DNA of 64,000 nt from Paenibacillus uliginis N3/975 (GCF_900177425.1 NZ_LT840184.1:2232238-2296237); one strand, 5' to 3'. Positions 8,696 to 17,919 are shown, counted from the stretch's first letter. The notes: generated from the letters alone by a model not told the origin. A program made the numbers and translations.

Positions 8696-8995
8696 TCAGA
8701 GGTTAAAACGACGTACATGACTGTCCAGAGAAGCCTTACGAAGGATCTCGGCCTGTTTAGGGCCAATGAGGTCAAAGTGAGGATAGGGCATGCGGTTATG
8801 AATATATATGGGATCGAGGTCATGTTCCATACACCATTGTCTCAGGCGGACTAGATCGGAGCATCCGACTTTGGTTACCGTCTTGTACTCTGGAAATCTG
8901 GAATCGTACCAATAGTGGGTCAGATATGCGATTTCGCCTCGACTCACCGCTGTCTTCCATTCTTTAAGTTCTTGCTTCGAGATGCCAAATGCCAT
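8696..8995 (-). CDS. Conserved small protein (YneQ-like), function unknown
   Basis: 99 residues beginning MAFGISKQELKEWKTAV and containing THYWYDSRFPEYKTVTKVGC and YPHFDLIG. From memory it resembles B. subtilis YneQ, a conserved Bacillales protein with no assigned role. No signal peptide or membrane span; likely cytoplasmic. It lies opposite the ABM-domain gene and converges on the flavoprotein gene. The family assignment is by recollection, so treat the name as tentative. Confidence 0.75.
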   Translation of the reverse strand: MAFGISKQELKEWKTAVSRGEIAYLTHYWYDSRFPEYKTVTKVGCSDLVRLRQWCMEHDLDPIYIHNRMPYPHFDLIGPKQAEILRKASLDSHVRRFNL

Positions 8996-9091
8996 GCTTG
9001 TTTCATCCCCGTTTCAGTATTCTTTCCTATTATATCAGCATATACATGGATACTGCACAAACATATTTCTAGATGAAAGCGGGGGCTCGAA

Positions 9092-9430
9092 ATGATATTA
9101 GAAGCAGCCACATTGTATATCAAGCCAGGAGCTATAAACGATTTTGAGAGTGTATTTCGTTCCGCGTACGGTATTATTTCCAAAATGCAAGGTTACCTAG
9201 GCCATGAACTGTATAAATGCATTGAGAACAAAGATGAATATATATTGCTGATCCGTTGGAATGCAATTCATGATCGTTCGATCGGACTCCGCCATTCTCC
9301 TGAGTATAAGGAATGGAACGCACTGCTTCAACCATTCTACGATCCGCAACCTGAAGTGAAACATTATATAGATATTCCTGTAGAGGGAAGGGAATATGAG
9401 CGTGAGAAACGGATGAATAAGGATGAATAA
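9092..9430 (+). CDS. Antibiotic-biosynthesis-monooxygenase (ABM) domain protein
   Basis: 112 residues. MILEAATLYIKPG, then a helix, MQGYLGHELYKC, YILLIRWNAIHDR and HSPEYKEWNALLQPFYDP follow the ferredoxin-like alpha/beta order of the ABM fold. EVKHYIDI at the end is usual for the Bacillales members. ABM proteins include haem-degrading monooxygenases (IsdG/HmoB) and quinol monooxygenases; no haem-ligand signature can be assigned here. The tail is charged and low in complexity. GCGGGGG precedes the ATG. An alpha/beta hydrolase follows 60 bases later and may be co-transcribed. Confidence 0.85.
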   Translation: MILEAATLYIKPGAINDFESVFRSAYGIISKMQGYLGHELYKCIENKDEYILLIRWNAIHDRSIGLRHSPEYKEWNALLQPFYDPQPEVKHYIDIPVEGREYEREKRMNKDE

Positions 9431-9490
9431 GGATGATCTAGCCGATGAATTGACAGAATTATAATTCGAATAAAGATGGAGTGAGCGACT

Positions 9491-10291
9491 TTGAGCATTT
9501 CGCCAGAAATTTGCAGCATCCAAGGAATCAATTACAGAATGACCGTTAGCGGTCAGGGAGAAACCGTTGTATTTCTGCATGGAGGACACACGAACCTTGA
9601 TGTTTGGGAAGAACAGATTTCGTTTTTTGCCCGGTATTTCAGAGTTATTGCTTTTGACCAGCGCGGCTATGGACATACAGATATTCCTTCGGAACCTTTT
9701 TCTTATGAAGATGATTTAAGGCATATTTTGGACGAGTATATGATTGAGAGAGCGATTCTAATTGGCGCTTCCTTTGGCGGCAGTGTAGCGATTGATTTTG
9801 CTCTCACGTATCCTGACAGAGTCAAAGCGCTAGTGCTCGCTGGGCCAGCTGTAAATGGTAACAAGCTACCTCTGAGAATGCGGCTCGAAAGTATTAAGAG
9901 TTACGTTGCGGTTAAAAGCAAAGGTATACATACGGCTGCGGATCAATTTGAGCGAAACCGGTACTGGAAGTATTTTATTCCGAAGCAAGCTGACAGAAGA
10001 AAAATATTTATGGATATTTTTCGGGCAAACGAAGCTTTCTATACATGGGACTTGAAGTTGAACAGGAGTTTATCCCCTCCGGCAGCAGCCCGGTTATCAG
10101 AAATCCGTATGCCCACGCTTATTATCGAGCCCGGTGACGACCTGAAATTTAATATAAAGACTTGCCAAATGCTCCAGAAAGGTATTTCGCAATCAGAATT
10201 GGTCCGTCTTCACCATTGTGGTCATCTTCCAAATTTGGAACGGCCTGATGAATTTAATGAAGCCGTGTATGCCTGGCTTCTGAAGCTATGA
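9491..10291 (+). CDS. Alpha/beta hydrolase
   Basis: 266 residues from a TTG start; GGAGTGAG lies just upstream. The oxyanion region is FLHGGHTN, the nucleophile elbow is GASFGGS (Ser near residue 94), the acid is in EPGDD and the catalytic His is in HHCGHLPN near the C-terminus. Size and motif order fit the esterase/haloperoxidase-like class. The substrate is unknown. It ends at a strong terminator. Confidence 0.9.
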   Translation: MSISPEICSIQGINYRMTVSGQGETVVFLHGGHTNLDVWEEQISFFARYFRVIAFDQRGYGHTDIPSEPFSYEDDLRHILDEYMIERAILIGASFGGSVAIDFALTYPDRVKALVLAGPAVNGNKLPLRMRLESIKSYVAVKSKGIHTAADQFERNRYWKYFIPKQADRRKIFMDIFRANEAFYTWDLKLNRSLSPPAAARLSEIRMPTLIIEPGDDLKFNIKTCQMLQKGISQSELVRLHHCGHLPNLERPDEFNEAVYAWLLKL

Positions 10292-10298
10292 CTCAAAG

Positions 10299-10329
10299 CT
10301 CCGGTTCCATGATGGAATTGGAGTTTTTT
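10299..10329 (+). terminator. Terminator after the alpha/beta hydrolase
   Basis: CTCC-GTTCCAT pairs with ATGGAAT-GGAG, followed by six T. Confidence 0.85.
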
Positions 10330-10420
10330 AATAATTTCATATCAACTAGTGATATCGGATAAACAGGTTTTTTAATCAAGATGCCGAATTTTATACTTAT
10401 AGAGCAGATCTACATAAGGA

Positions 10421-11398
10421 GTGGTTCCTATCTCAGATTATAATGCAGTTCGCGAGTTGGCCGGACAGGTCCGGACAAGCATCGGTAAAGTTATTGTAGG
10501 TAAAGAGGATTTGATAGATAAATTGTTTATAGCTTTAGTAACTTCAGGTCATGTCCTACTGGAGGATGTACCAGGTACGGGCAAGACATTGCTAGCTAAA
10601 TCACTGGCGAAATCGGTCGCTTGCACGTTTAAAAGAGTTCAGTTTACACCCGACCTGCTGCCGTCCGATCTAAGCGGCATTTATTATTTTAACCAGAAGA
10701 GTTCCGAGTTTGAATTCCGCCCTGGTCCACTGTTTACTCACATTTTGCTTGCTGATGAAATTAATCGGGCAACACCGCGTACCCAGTCCAGTCTGCTTGA
10801 GTGTATGGAGGAACGTCAAATTAGTATCGATGGTGTCACCCACATGCTGGAGAATCCTTTTCTTGTCATTGCTACCCAAAATCCGCTGGAACAACAAGGC
10901 ACTTTCCCGCTTCCAGAGGCCCAGTTGGACCGTTTCCTGTTTAAGCTCAGTATGGGGTATCCGAGCTCGGAAGAGAGTGTGCATATATTAAAGCGCTTTA
11001 AAGAGGCACAGCCGCTTGAACTGCTTACAGCTGCAGCTTCTATCCACGAACTGTTACATGCGAGAGAGACTGCTGCCAAAGTATTTATTAGCGATGATGT
11101 GCTGAAATATATCGTGGACCTGGCCGAGCGGACTCGTAAGGATGAATCTGTGGCTTCCGGAGTCAGTCCGAGGGGCTGTCAGGCTCTGCTTAAGGCGGCT
11201 CAGGTACAGGCTATTTTGCAGGGACGGGATTTCGTCACACCAGATGACGTTAAGCAGTTGGCACCTGCGGCCTGGGCACATCGTATGCTCCTCCGAGGAA
11301 CTGCCCGTACGCGCGGCAGAGTGGGAGCTGCAGAAGAGGTGATCCTACGTATTCTGCAGGAGATACCGGTTCCGTCAGAAGAAAGCATCTTACCATAG
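10421..11398 (+). CDS. MoxR-family AAA+ ATPase (YeaC-like), first gene of a four-gene operon
   Basis: About 322-325 residues. Walker A is DVPGTGKTLLAK near residue 50, Walker B is LLADEINRA, and sensor-type NPLEQQGTFPLPEAQLDRF follows; the MoxR C-terminal lid domain contains SGVSPRGCQALLKAAQ. MoxR ATPases are chaperone-like partners of the DUF58 and VWA proteins encoded with them. The start is unusual. The only standard start in place, GTG at 10421, overlaps the ribosome site AAGGAGTGG, whereas the codon at ideal distance is ATC (10430-10432). The downstream pullulanase uses the identical AAGGAGTGG plus 5 bases before ATG. Confidence 0.93.
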   Translation: MVPISDYNAVRELAGQVRTSIGKVIVGKEDLIDKLFIALVTSGHVLLEDVPGTGKTLLAKSLAKSVACTFKRVQFTPDLLPSDLSGIYYFNQKSSEFEFRPGPLFTHILLADEINRATPRTQSSLLECMEERQISIDGVTHMLENPFLVIATQNPLEQQGTFPLPEAQLDRFLFKLSMGYPSSEESVHILKRFKEAQPLELLTAAASIHELLHARETAAKVFISDDVLKYIVDLAERTRKDESVASGVSPRGCQALLKAAQVQAILQGRDFVTPDDVKQLAPAAWAHRMLLRGTARTRGRVGAAEEVILRILQEIPVPSEESILP

Positions 11399-11409
11399 GA
11401 GGAAAACTT

Positions 11410-12516
11410 ATGGGAGCATACTGGATACTTCTTGTCGCAGCCGTTGTCATTGCAATGCAGGCAGGCCTGTTTCGACGTCTTGCTCTGAGTAAGATTACAT
11501 ATAACCGATCATTTAAGGTTTCATCATGTTTTGAAGGTGAGGCGCTGGAATTGATTGAAACAATCGAGAACCGCAAGGTTCTTCCTGTGCCCTGGCTTCG
11601 GGTGGAATCTCAATTCCGGATGGGACTTGTCTTTCGGGGGCAACAAAATCTGGATATAAGTGAAGGGCAGTATAACCAGAACCACAAAAGCTTTTTCAGT
11701 CTGATGCCATGGACAAAGATCGTTAGAAGACATTACGTAACAGCAGCTCATCGAGGGGTTTACCGTTTGGGTACCGTGTCGATGACTTCCGGTGATCTTC
11801 TGGGAAGTAACTTCGTTGTACGGAGCGTTCCTCTTCAAGGTAAGGTGGTAGTTTATCCTGAGCCGTTAGATGTCTCTAAAATGAGTTTGCCGGTCCAGAC
11901 CTGGATGGGAGATTTGGTTGTCCGAAGATGGATTGTGGAGGATCCGTTCCTTATTTCAGGAATCAGGGAATACCGGGATGGTGATCCTTTAAAAAATATT
12001 CATTGGAAGGCCAGTGCCCGGAGCGGATCTCTGCAGGTTCACAGGCGAGATGCAACGGCAGACTACCGGATAAAACTTTATTTGAACATTGAAGATCATG
12101 AACTCATGTGGAGTAAGGCAACCCGGCCAGAACCTGTTGAACACGGGATTCGTTTAGCAGCAGGTGTTGCCTCTCATCTTCTGTCTCAAGGCATGGAGCT
12201 AGGCTTAGGCTCTAACGGAAGTCTTGAAGAAGAGCCCAATGAACTCATTGACATACCCATTTCCGGCGGGAGAGAACAGCTGATCCTTATTTATGAATCA
12301 CTCGCAAGGTTGGAGTTAAATCGCGCGATCTCTTTTCATGATTATATGGAACAAGAGCTTTATCATTTGGAGGGATCACATGATATCTTGGTGCTAAGCA
12401 CATATGTGAATGATCGTTTGCAGTCCATGTTGAACCGGTTCAAAGAGGAAGGACACCGTGTTCAGGTAACCATTCTTGAAGATCCAGGTTTATCGAGGAA
12501 GGAGGTGTTATCATGA
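11410..12516 (+). CDS. DUF58 domain protein (YeaD-like)
   Basis: 368 residues. A single N-terminal membrane span (YWILLVAAVVIAMQAGLF) precedes a beta-rich region. The DUF58 signature GIREYRDGDPLKNIHWKASA, near residue 190, is followed by SGSLQVHRRD. DUF58 proteins are obligate neighbours of MoxR ATPases and are thought to help assemble or regulate envelope proteins. It starts 11 bases after the MoxR stop with GGAGGA, and its end overlaps the next gene by 4 bases (ATGA), so the three genes are coupled. Confidence 0.9.
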   Translation: MGAYWILLVAAVVIAMQAGLFRRLALSKITYNRSFKVSSCFEGEALELIETIENRKVLPVPWLRVESQFRMGLVFRGQQNLDISEGQYNQNHKSFFSLMPWTKIVRRHYVTAAHRGVYRLGTVSMTSGDLLGSNFVVRSVPLQGKVVVYPEPLDVSKMSLPVQTWMGDLVVRRWIVEDPFLISGIREYRDGDPLKNIHWKASARSGSLQVHRRDATADYRIKLYLNIEDHELMWSKATRPEPVEHGIRLAAGVASHLLSQGMELGLGSNGSLEEEPNELIDIPISGGREQLILIYESLARLELNRAISFHDYMEQELYHLEGSHDILVLSTYVNDRLQSMLNRFKEEGHRVQVTILEDPGLSRKEVLS

Positions 12517-13817
12517 AATCCATGCTGAAGGATTTGCCTCGAGCTATTGGACAGGGAATGGTTGAATGTTTACTGTTCTTTCCGGTATTATACATACCGA
12601 TGGTGTATCTTCTTCCGAAATCATTTATGATCATATGGTCGGTGGTGCTCATTCTTGGATATGCTGCAGGTTTTGCAGGCAGTCGACTGTTCAAGTTAAA
12701 CACATTTGTAAAAACAGGATTATGGGCTTGCGTTCTAGCCATTGTGGTATCCATTTCATTGCTCGGTACTTCACTCGCTCTTCTCGTAACCGTTCCCAGT
12801 TTAATTGTTGCGTGCTATCGAGGAGCTCGAATGGAACAGATCAGCTGGTCCATCATGTTTCCGGGACAATACTTCTTGATTGGCTTGATCGTATATGGCG
12901 TAAGCAGCTTCGTCTTGAGCTTTATTGTTTTATTAAAGCCTTTTTTATCTGTCTTAACACTGGCTGGAGCTTTGGCACTAATCGTTACCTTATTCATTGT
13001 GAATCGCAAATCTGTTGAAGAACAGACCCTTCCCGGATCAGAGGTGCCAGTTATTGAGCAGCGTGTGCTCAGGTATAACAGAGGGATGATAATTATTTTG
13101 TTGCTGATCATTGGTGTGATCGTTCTTTTCTCACAACTGCAGCAATGGCTGGCTGGATTAGGAAGAAGCATCGCGTCCTGGATCTCGGGCCTTCTGAGTA
13201 CATCTCCAGAAGAAAGTGAACCTCTTCAGCAGAATCTTCCGGGAGAGAACAACATGCCTTTCCCCGAAGAAATATCGTCACCGCCTGCATGGATTAAATT
13301 CATAGAGCAGCTCGCATTTTACGCTTTTTACATTTTGGCTGCAGCTTTGATTGTATTCCTGCTGTACCGCTTCGCCAAATCTCTTCCAGGCTTGCTCAGA
13401 AAAATGTCTGCCTGGCTGAACCGCTTGATGTCTCGCTCGCCGCAGAACGTAGCAGTATTGGGCTACGAGGACGAGGAAATAGAAATCGAGCATGAGAAGG
13501 CTAGCAAGCTGTTCAAACGTTTGCTCAAAGGGCTGGGTGTAAACAGACCCTTTCATAAAAATGATGAGTCAGGTGATAATGCGGCAAGAATAAGACAGAT
13601 ATACAGAAGGATACTGACCCGTAAAATACGGGAAGGATACAAATGGCAGCCGTCCCACACACCAAGAGAAACCGAACAGGATCTGAAAGCATGGAAAGAA
13701 GCGGAGGAGTCCATGTCAGAAGGTTTTATCAGTCTGTATGAACAAGCCAGATACGGCGATCGCTCGATTCGTGATGATGAGCTACACAACAAACTTAAGA
13801 AATTTAATCGTAAATAA
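12513..13817 (+). CDS. Multi-span membrane protein with C-terminal DUF4129-like domain
   Basis: 434 residues with about seven to eight membrane spans: five or so in the first 170 residues, one near 195-210 and one near 270-290. The cytoplasmic tail (FKRLLKGLGVNRPF, RIRQIYRRILTRKIREGYKW, TPRETEQDLKAW) looks like DUF4129. In B. subtilis the third gene of this operon type (YebA) carries a periplasm-facing transglutaminase core between spans and DUF4129. No Cys-His-Asp transglutaminase segment is seen here, so the protein looks like the scaffold without the enzyme. Overlaps the DUF58 gene by ATGA. Confidence 0.78.
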   Translation: MKSMLKDLPRAIGQGMVECLLFFPVLYIPMVYLLPKSFMIIWSVVLILGYAAGFAGSRLFKLNTFVKTGLWACVLAIVVSISLLGTSLALLVTVPSLIVACYRGARMEQISWSIMFPGQYFLIGLIVYGVSSFVLSFIVLLKPFLSVLTLAGALALIVTLFIVNRKSVEEQTLPGSEVPVIEQRVLRYNRGMIIILLLIIGVIVLFSQLQQWLAGLGRSIASWISGLLSTSPEESEPLQQNLPGENNMPFPEEISSPPAWIKFIEQLAFYAFYILAAALIVFLLYRFAKSLPGLLRKMSAWLNRLMSRSPQNVAVLGYEDEEIEIEHEKASKLFKRLLKGLGVNRPFHKNDESGDNAARIRQIYRRILTRKIREGYKWQPSHTPRETEQDLKAWKEAEESMSEGFISLYEQARYGDRSIRDDELHNKLKKFNRK

Positions 13818-13829
13818 GGAGTGGACAGC

Positions 13830-15788
13830 ATGTCAGTACAGAAAGAAAGCAATGTTAATATTGATTATGGAGATCTCTCCGTAACCGGAGGAATTTCGGT
13901 ATTCTCCAAGGAGTTTGATAAAGCCTTTTATTATGATGGTGAAGATCTTGGACTTACTTATTCACTTGTTAGCTCAAAGTTCCGTTTATGGGCTCCTACA
14001 TCCAGTGAAGTCTTTCTCATGCTCTACGAAGACTGGAACAGTACTTCCGGCAAGAAAATCCCTATGAATCGCGATGTGAAAGGCACATGGACCGTTCAGA
14101 TTGATGGTGATTTGGCAGGACAGTATTATACATACCTTGTTCGGATCGGAAACCAGTGGAATGAGGCCGTTGACCCTTATGCTAAAGCTGTTGGCGTAAA
14201 TGGAGACCGAGGTGCAATTATGGACCTTACAGAAACGCATCCTGATCGATGGACCTCAGATAAACCAAGTTTTGTGAATGCGGTGGACGCTATTATTTAT
14301 GAGCTGCATATTCGGGATTATACGATTCATGCTGGCAGTGGTGTGCGGAATAAGGGGAAATATCTCGGTCTGACTGAGAAAGGAACCCGCGGAACGGACC
14401 AAATTGTTACAGGGCTGGACCATATCAAGGATCTTGGCGTGACACATGTTCAACTGCTGCCTATCTATGATTACGCTACGGAAAGTGTAGACGAGACTCG
14501 CTTGGATGAGCCGCAATATAACTGGGGATATGATCCCAAGAACTATAATGTGCCAGAAGGATCTTATGCGAGCGATCCGTACCGGCCGGATACCCGTATC
14601 CGAGAGTTGAAACAGATGATCCAGACGTTCCATGACGAAGGGATCCGGGTCATTATGGATGTCGTGTACAACCATGTGTATGACGGGTATCTTATAAACT
14701 TTACGAAGCTGGTTCCCGGCTATTATCTTCGCTATACAGCGGACGGCAAGTTCTCTAACGGCTCCGGATGCGGAAATGATAATGCAACCGAAAGACCGAT
14801 GATGCGCAAATTTATCGTTGATTCAATACTGCATTGGGTTCAGGAATATCATATTGATGGTTTCCGCTTTGATCTCATGGGGCTTATGGATACAGATACC
14901 ATGAACGAAATCCGCAGACAGCTGGATAAGATCGATCCATCGATCATTATGATCGGTGAAGGCTGGAACATGGAAACCGAGCTGGCACAGGAGAAACGGG
15001 CGAATCAGCTTCAAGCTGCGGTAATGCCAAGAATCGCACATTTTAATGATGGATTCAGGGATGCTGTAAAAGGAGATATTTTTGTTTTTGATAAGAAAGG
15101 ATTTATCAGCACCGGAAAGTCCTTCGAATCCCATGTGAAGAAAGGAATTGTTGCAGGTATTTCCTACAGTGATGAATTTGCTTCATTCGCGGTTGAGCCC
15201 AATCAGACGGTGAACTTTGTGGAATGTCATGACAATCATACCCTGTGGGATAAAATTGTACTGTCCACCGAGGGAGAAAACGATGATCTTCGGCGCGCTA
15301 TGCACCGATTGGCTTCTTCTATGGTTCTGACCAGCCAAGGGATCTCATTCATTCATGCGGGGCAGGAATATTACCGTACCAAAGGCGGCGAAGAGAACAG
15401 TTACAAATCTGGGGATGAAGTGAACCAGCTGAACTGGGATCAGGCAGCCGAGCACAAGGACGGCACGCTGTTTATCCGTCAGCTCATCAAGCTTCGCAAG
15501 GAACATCCAGCTTTCCGGATGAAAGATGCTGGTGCGATACGAAATCATCTCTTCTTCGAAGAAGCACCAGAGCATGCGGTGGCTTACAGTATTCGTGATC
15601 ATGCGAACGGAGATCCTGAGAAGCATTTGTATGTGCTTCACTATGCTGGCAGAACAGCGGCTGAAATTAAGCTTCCGGATCTTGGCTCCTGGCATCTGTT
15701 GTTTGGAGAGGAATGTGTTGAAAATCTATGTGATAATATGTTAAAAGTCAACGGGATTGGCACGGTCGTTCTCGCCTGCAAGCCGTAG
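13830..15788 (+). CDS. pulA: Type I pullulanase (GH13)
   Basis: 652 residues without a signal peptide, hence intracellular. An N-terminal CBM48-like domain (FRLWAPTSSEVFLMLYEDW) precedes the GH13 barrel. The type I pullulanase motif YNWGYDP is present, with barrel regions DVVYNH, GFRFDLMG (catalytic nucleophile Asp), GEGWN (acid/base Glu) and ECHDNHT. It cleaves alpha-1,6 branches of glycogen or maltodextrin. It directly follows the MoxR/DUF58/DUF4129 genes with no terminator between. The ATG at 13830 has AAGGAG 8 bases upstream; a GTG at 13821 overlaps that site. Confidence 0.95.
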   Translation: MSVQKESNVNIDYGDLSVTGGISVFSKEFDKAFYYDGEDLGLTYSLVSSKFRLWAPTSSEVFLMLYEDWNSTSGKKIPMNRDVKGTWTVQIDGDLAGQYYTYLVRIGNQWNEAVDPYAKAVGVNGDRGAIMDLTETHPDRWTSDKPSFVNAVDAIIYELHIRDYTIHAGSGVRNKGKYLGLTEKGTRGTDQIVTGLDHIKDLGVTHVQLLPIYDYATESVDETRLDEPQYNWGYDPKNYNVPEGSYASDPYRPDTRIRELKQMIQTFHDEGIRVIMDVVYNHVYDGYLINFTKLVPGYYLRYTADGKFSNGSGCGNDNATERPMMRKFIVDSILHWVQEYHIDGFRFDLMGLMDTDTMNEIRRQLDKIDPSIIMIGEGWNMETELAQEKRANQLQAAVMPRIAHFNDGFRDAVKGDIFVFDKKGFISTGKSFESHVKKGIVAGISYSDEFASFAVEPNQTVNFVECHDNHTLWDKIVLSTEGENDDLRRAMHRLASSMVLTSQGISFIHAGQEYYRTKGGEENSYKSGDEVNQLNWDQAAEHKDGTLFIRQLIKLRKEHPAFRMKDAGAIRNHLFFEEAPEHAVAYSIRDHANGDPEKHLYVLHYAGRTAAEIKLPDLGSWHLLFGEECVENLCDNMLKVNGIGTVVLACKP

Positions 15789-15840
15789 ATCGTCGTTATG
15801 AAAGCTGGAAATTACCAAGAAATGATTAATGCCTGAAATA

Positions 15841-15880
15841 TCTTTCGTCTGATATGCTGGTGAATGAATCTGACGAAAGA
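15841..15880. promoter_or_regulatory. Inverted repeat between pulA and the GH18 gene
   Basis: TCTTTCGTC and GACGAAAGA separated by 22 bases. No T-run follows, and the GH18 ribosome site begins 2 bases later. More likely an operator or leader stem than a terminator. Confidence 0.4.
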
Positions 15881-15894
15881 ATTGAGGCGTACTT

Positions 15895-17511
15895 GTGAAA
15901 AAATATATATTGTCTCTGATGGTGTGTTTGATGTTAATCCCAAGCGGATTCACCCCTGTGGAGGCCAAGCAAGCCCCGAGTCAACCCGTATTTAATGATA
16001 TCTCAGGAAGTTATGCGAAAGAAGCTATTCTTCGCTTGGCCAAGAGAGGGATCGTAAACGGAAATGGCGCCGGGGCTTTTCTGCCGCGGGGTAAAGTTAC
16101 ACGCGCAGAGTTTACGGCGATGCTTGGCAGGCTCTTGGGGATGAATCCGGTAATGAATGATCTGCCTGCATTTCGGGACGTTCCGAACCAGGCTTGGTAT
16201 TACGGATGGGTTCACAGTGGAACGAATCTCGGGATTGTTAATGGTAAAGGAGAGCGGCTATTTAATCCCATGGATCCCGTGTCTAGGCAGGAAGCGGCGG
16301 TAATGATGGTCCGTGCCATGAAGCTGGACAGCAGCCGTGGTGATATGGATGTAGCAGACCGTTACAAAGATTCAGAGGATCTGGCGTCCTGGGCACGGTC
16401 GGAAGTGGGAACTGCTACAACAAAAGGTTGGATGCAGGGAAGTGATGGATTCTTTCGTCCATATGATGCTATTACCAGAGAAGAAACGGCCATGCTGTTG
16501 GACCGTGTTCTGCGTTCCGGTAATGTATCGGATGTTCTGGACTCAGGATATAACTCATTAGCGTCCGGTATCCAAATGGGATGGATGTACAACGGATCTG
16601 CGGAGCAGTATATCTCCTATGCCAAAACAGCCGGCCTGAATACACTCGTGCCTCGGTGGTATTATATCGAGAGCACTGGGGCGGTCTCTGACAAGACAGA
16701 CCAGAAGCTGCTTAATTGGGCTCAGCTTAACGGCCGAAAGGTGTGGGGGATGCTCGGAAATCGTTCTAATGCAGAAGCAACCCATCAAATGCTGAGTGAT
16801 GCCAATTCAAGGCGTTCCGTGGTGAACACACTGGCTGGATATGTGGTGAAGTATAAGCTCAACGGTATTAATGTGGATTTTGAAAATGTTTTGCCTGAGG
16901 ACCGCTATAATTTGACAGCCTTTATTCGTGAGTTATCGGCTGAACTGCGGCGTTGGGGTGCTGTGACCTCGATCGACGTTTCTCCGGACTTAGGAACAGA
17001 TTGGACAGCCGCTTTTGATTATGCTGCCCTGGGTAAATCCGCCGATTATTTGGTGCTTATGGGGTATGACGAACATTGGGGAGGAGCGCCGAAAGCCGGA
17101 TCGGTTTCTTCATTGCCTTGGTTATCATCCGCAGTGGATAAATTTTTGACTCAAGTTCCAGCTTCGAAGGCGGTGATCGCTCTTCCGCTGTATACCCGGG
17201 AGTGGAGATTTTATCCAACAGTTGGCTCAGAGGATATCAGTTTAATCGAGCAGGGAAGACGAATACGACAGCAATCAGCTTCAATGGTATGGAATGATGT
17301 TGTTGGACAATATGAAGCGGGGTATATACGTAGCGGATTGCAGCGCAAAATCTGGACGGAGGACGCCCGATCCTTATCAGTGAAGCACAGCATGGTAGAG
17401 GATCGGCATACTGCCGGATTCGCTTATTGGTTTCCGGGATCAGAGACCCCGGATGTATGGCAGGCCATCATGAATATGAAACGATATAAGAGCTATTCAT
17501 TTGATATTTAA
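15895..17511 (+). CDS. Secreted SLH-anchored GH18-type glycoside hydrolase
   Basis: 538 residues from a GTG start with GAGG at proper distance. The signal peptide (MKKYILSLMVCLMLIPSGFT...VEA) is followed by three SLH repeats (FNDISGSYAKEAILRLAKRG, FRDVPNQAWYYGWV, YKDSEDLASWARSEVG), which hold proteins to cell-wall polymers. A GH18/spore-germination type barrel starts near residue 225, with GINVDFENV carrying the catalytic-type Asp-x-Glu near residue 325 and YLVLMGYDEHW. Related SLH-GH18 proteins act on peptidoglycan in the envelope. A terminator follows. Confidence 0.9.
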   Translation: MKKYILSLMVCLMLIPSGFTPVEAKQAPSQPVFNDISGSYAKEAILRLAKRGIVNGNGAGAFLPRGKVTRAEFTAMLGRLLGMNPVMNDLPAFRDVPNQAWYYGWVHSGTNLGIVNGKGERLFNPMDPVSRQEAAVMMVRAMKLDSSRGDMDVADRYKDSEDLASWARSEVGTATTKGWMQGSDGFFRPYDAITREETAMLLDRVLRSGNVSDVLDSGYNSLASGIQMGWMYNGSAEQYISYAKTAGLNTLVPRWYYIESTGAVSDKTDQKLLNWAQLNGRKVWGMLGNRSNAEATHQMLSDANSRRSVVNTLAGYVVKYKLNGINVDFENVLPEDRYNLTAFIRELSAELRRWGAVTSIDVSPDLGTDWTAAFDYAALGKSADYLVLMGYDEHWGGAPKAGSVSSLPWLSSAVDKFLTQVPASKAVIALPLYTREWRFYPTVGSEDISLIEQGRRIRQQSASMVWNDVVGQYEAGYIRSGLQRKIWTEDARSLSVKHSMVEDRHTAGFAYWFPGSETPDVWQAIMNMKRYKSYSFDI

Positions 17512-17530
17512 TACTTTATAAAGCAGAAGT

Positions 17531-17576
17531 AAAACGTGCCAGCCAAGGGTTTACCTTTGGTCGGCACGTTTTTTTA
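17531..17576 (+). terminator. Terminator after the SLH-GH18 gene
   Basis: AACGTGCC and GCCAA arms pair with TTGG and GGCACGTT, followed by seven T. Confidence 0.88.
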
Positions 17577-17919
17577 GTAATACATTGTGTCGTATTGAGC
17601 CTACAGGCTTTCTACCTCCGTTATTTACAGGATCGAAGGCTTCTTTCATCGCGTGTTCATTGATTCACGTATCCCGGAGAAGCGAGAGCGGTCGGCTAAA
17701 AGTTTTCCAAAGGAAAACTACTTCGGAAGCAAACGCTTTGTCTCCTAGAGACAACAGCGATTGGAGGGACGGTTCGTACACGCAACGTCTCACAACGAAA
17801 AAGTTTCTTTATACGGAAGTGTTTGTTACAGAAGCGCTTTTTCATGATACAATGGACCGCAAATGACAGCTTGGTATCACTAACGATTTCAGATAACAAG
17901 GAATTAGGAGGGGTTTAGC
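17577..17919 (+). other. 343-base intergenic region with two perfect stem-loops and a promoter
   Basis: I see no convincing gene here. The centre holds AGTTTTCC-AAA-GGAAAACT (17701-17719), then 18 bases, then TTGTCTC-CTA-GAGACAA (17738-17754), flanked by GGAGAAGCGAGAGCGG and CAGCGATTGGAGGG. This looks like a structured RNA or a dispersed genus-specific element. I have an impression of similar stretches in other Paenibacillus intergenic regions but cannot verify it. Confidence 0.45.
17826..17853 (+). promoter_or_regulatory. Candidate promoter of the RidA gene
   Basis: TTACAG, 16 bases, TACAAT, about 65 bases before the RidA start. Confidence 0.5.

Noticed and set aside
17585..17866. 93-codon rightward ORF upstream of RidA
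   Set aside because: It runs through two perfect hairpins and the RidA promoter, has no ribosome site, and its composition is not protein-like.
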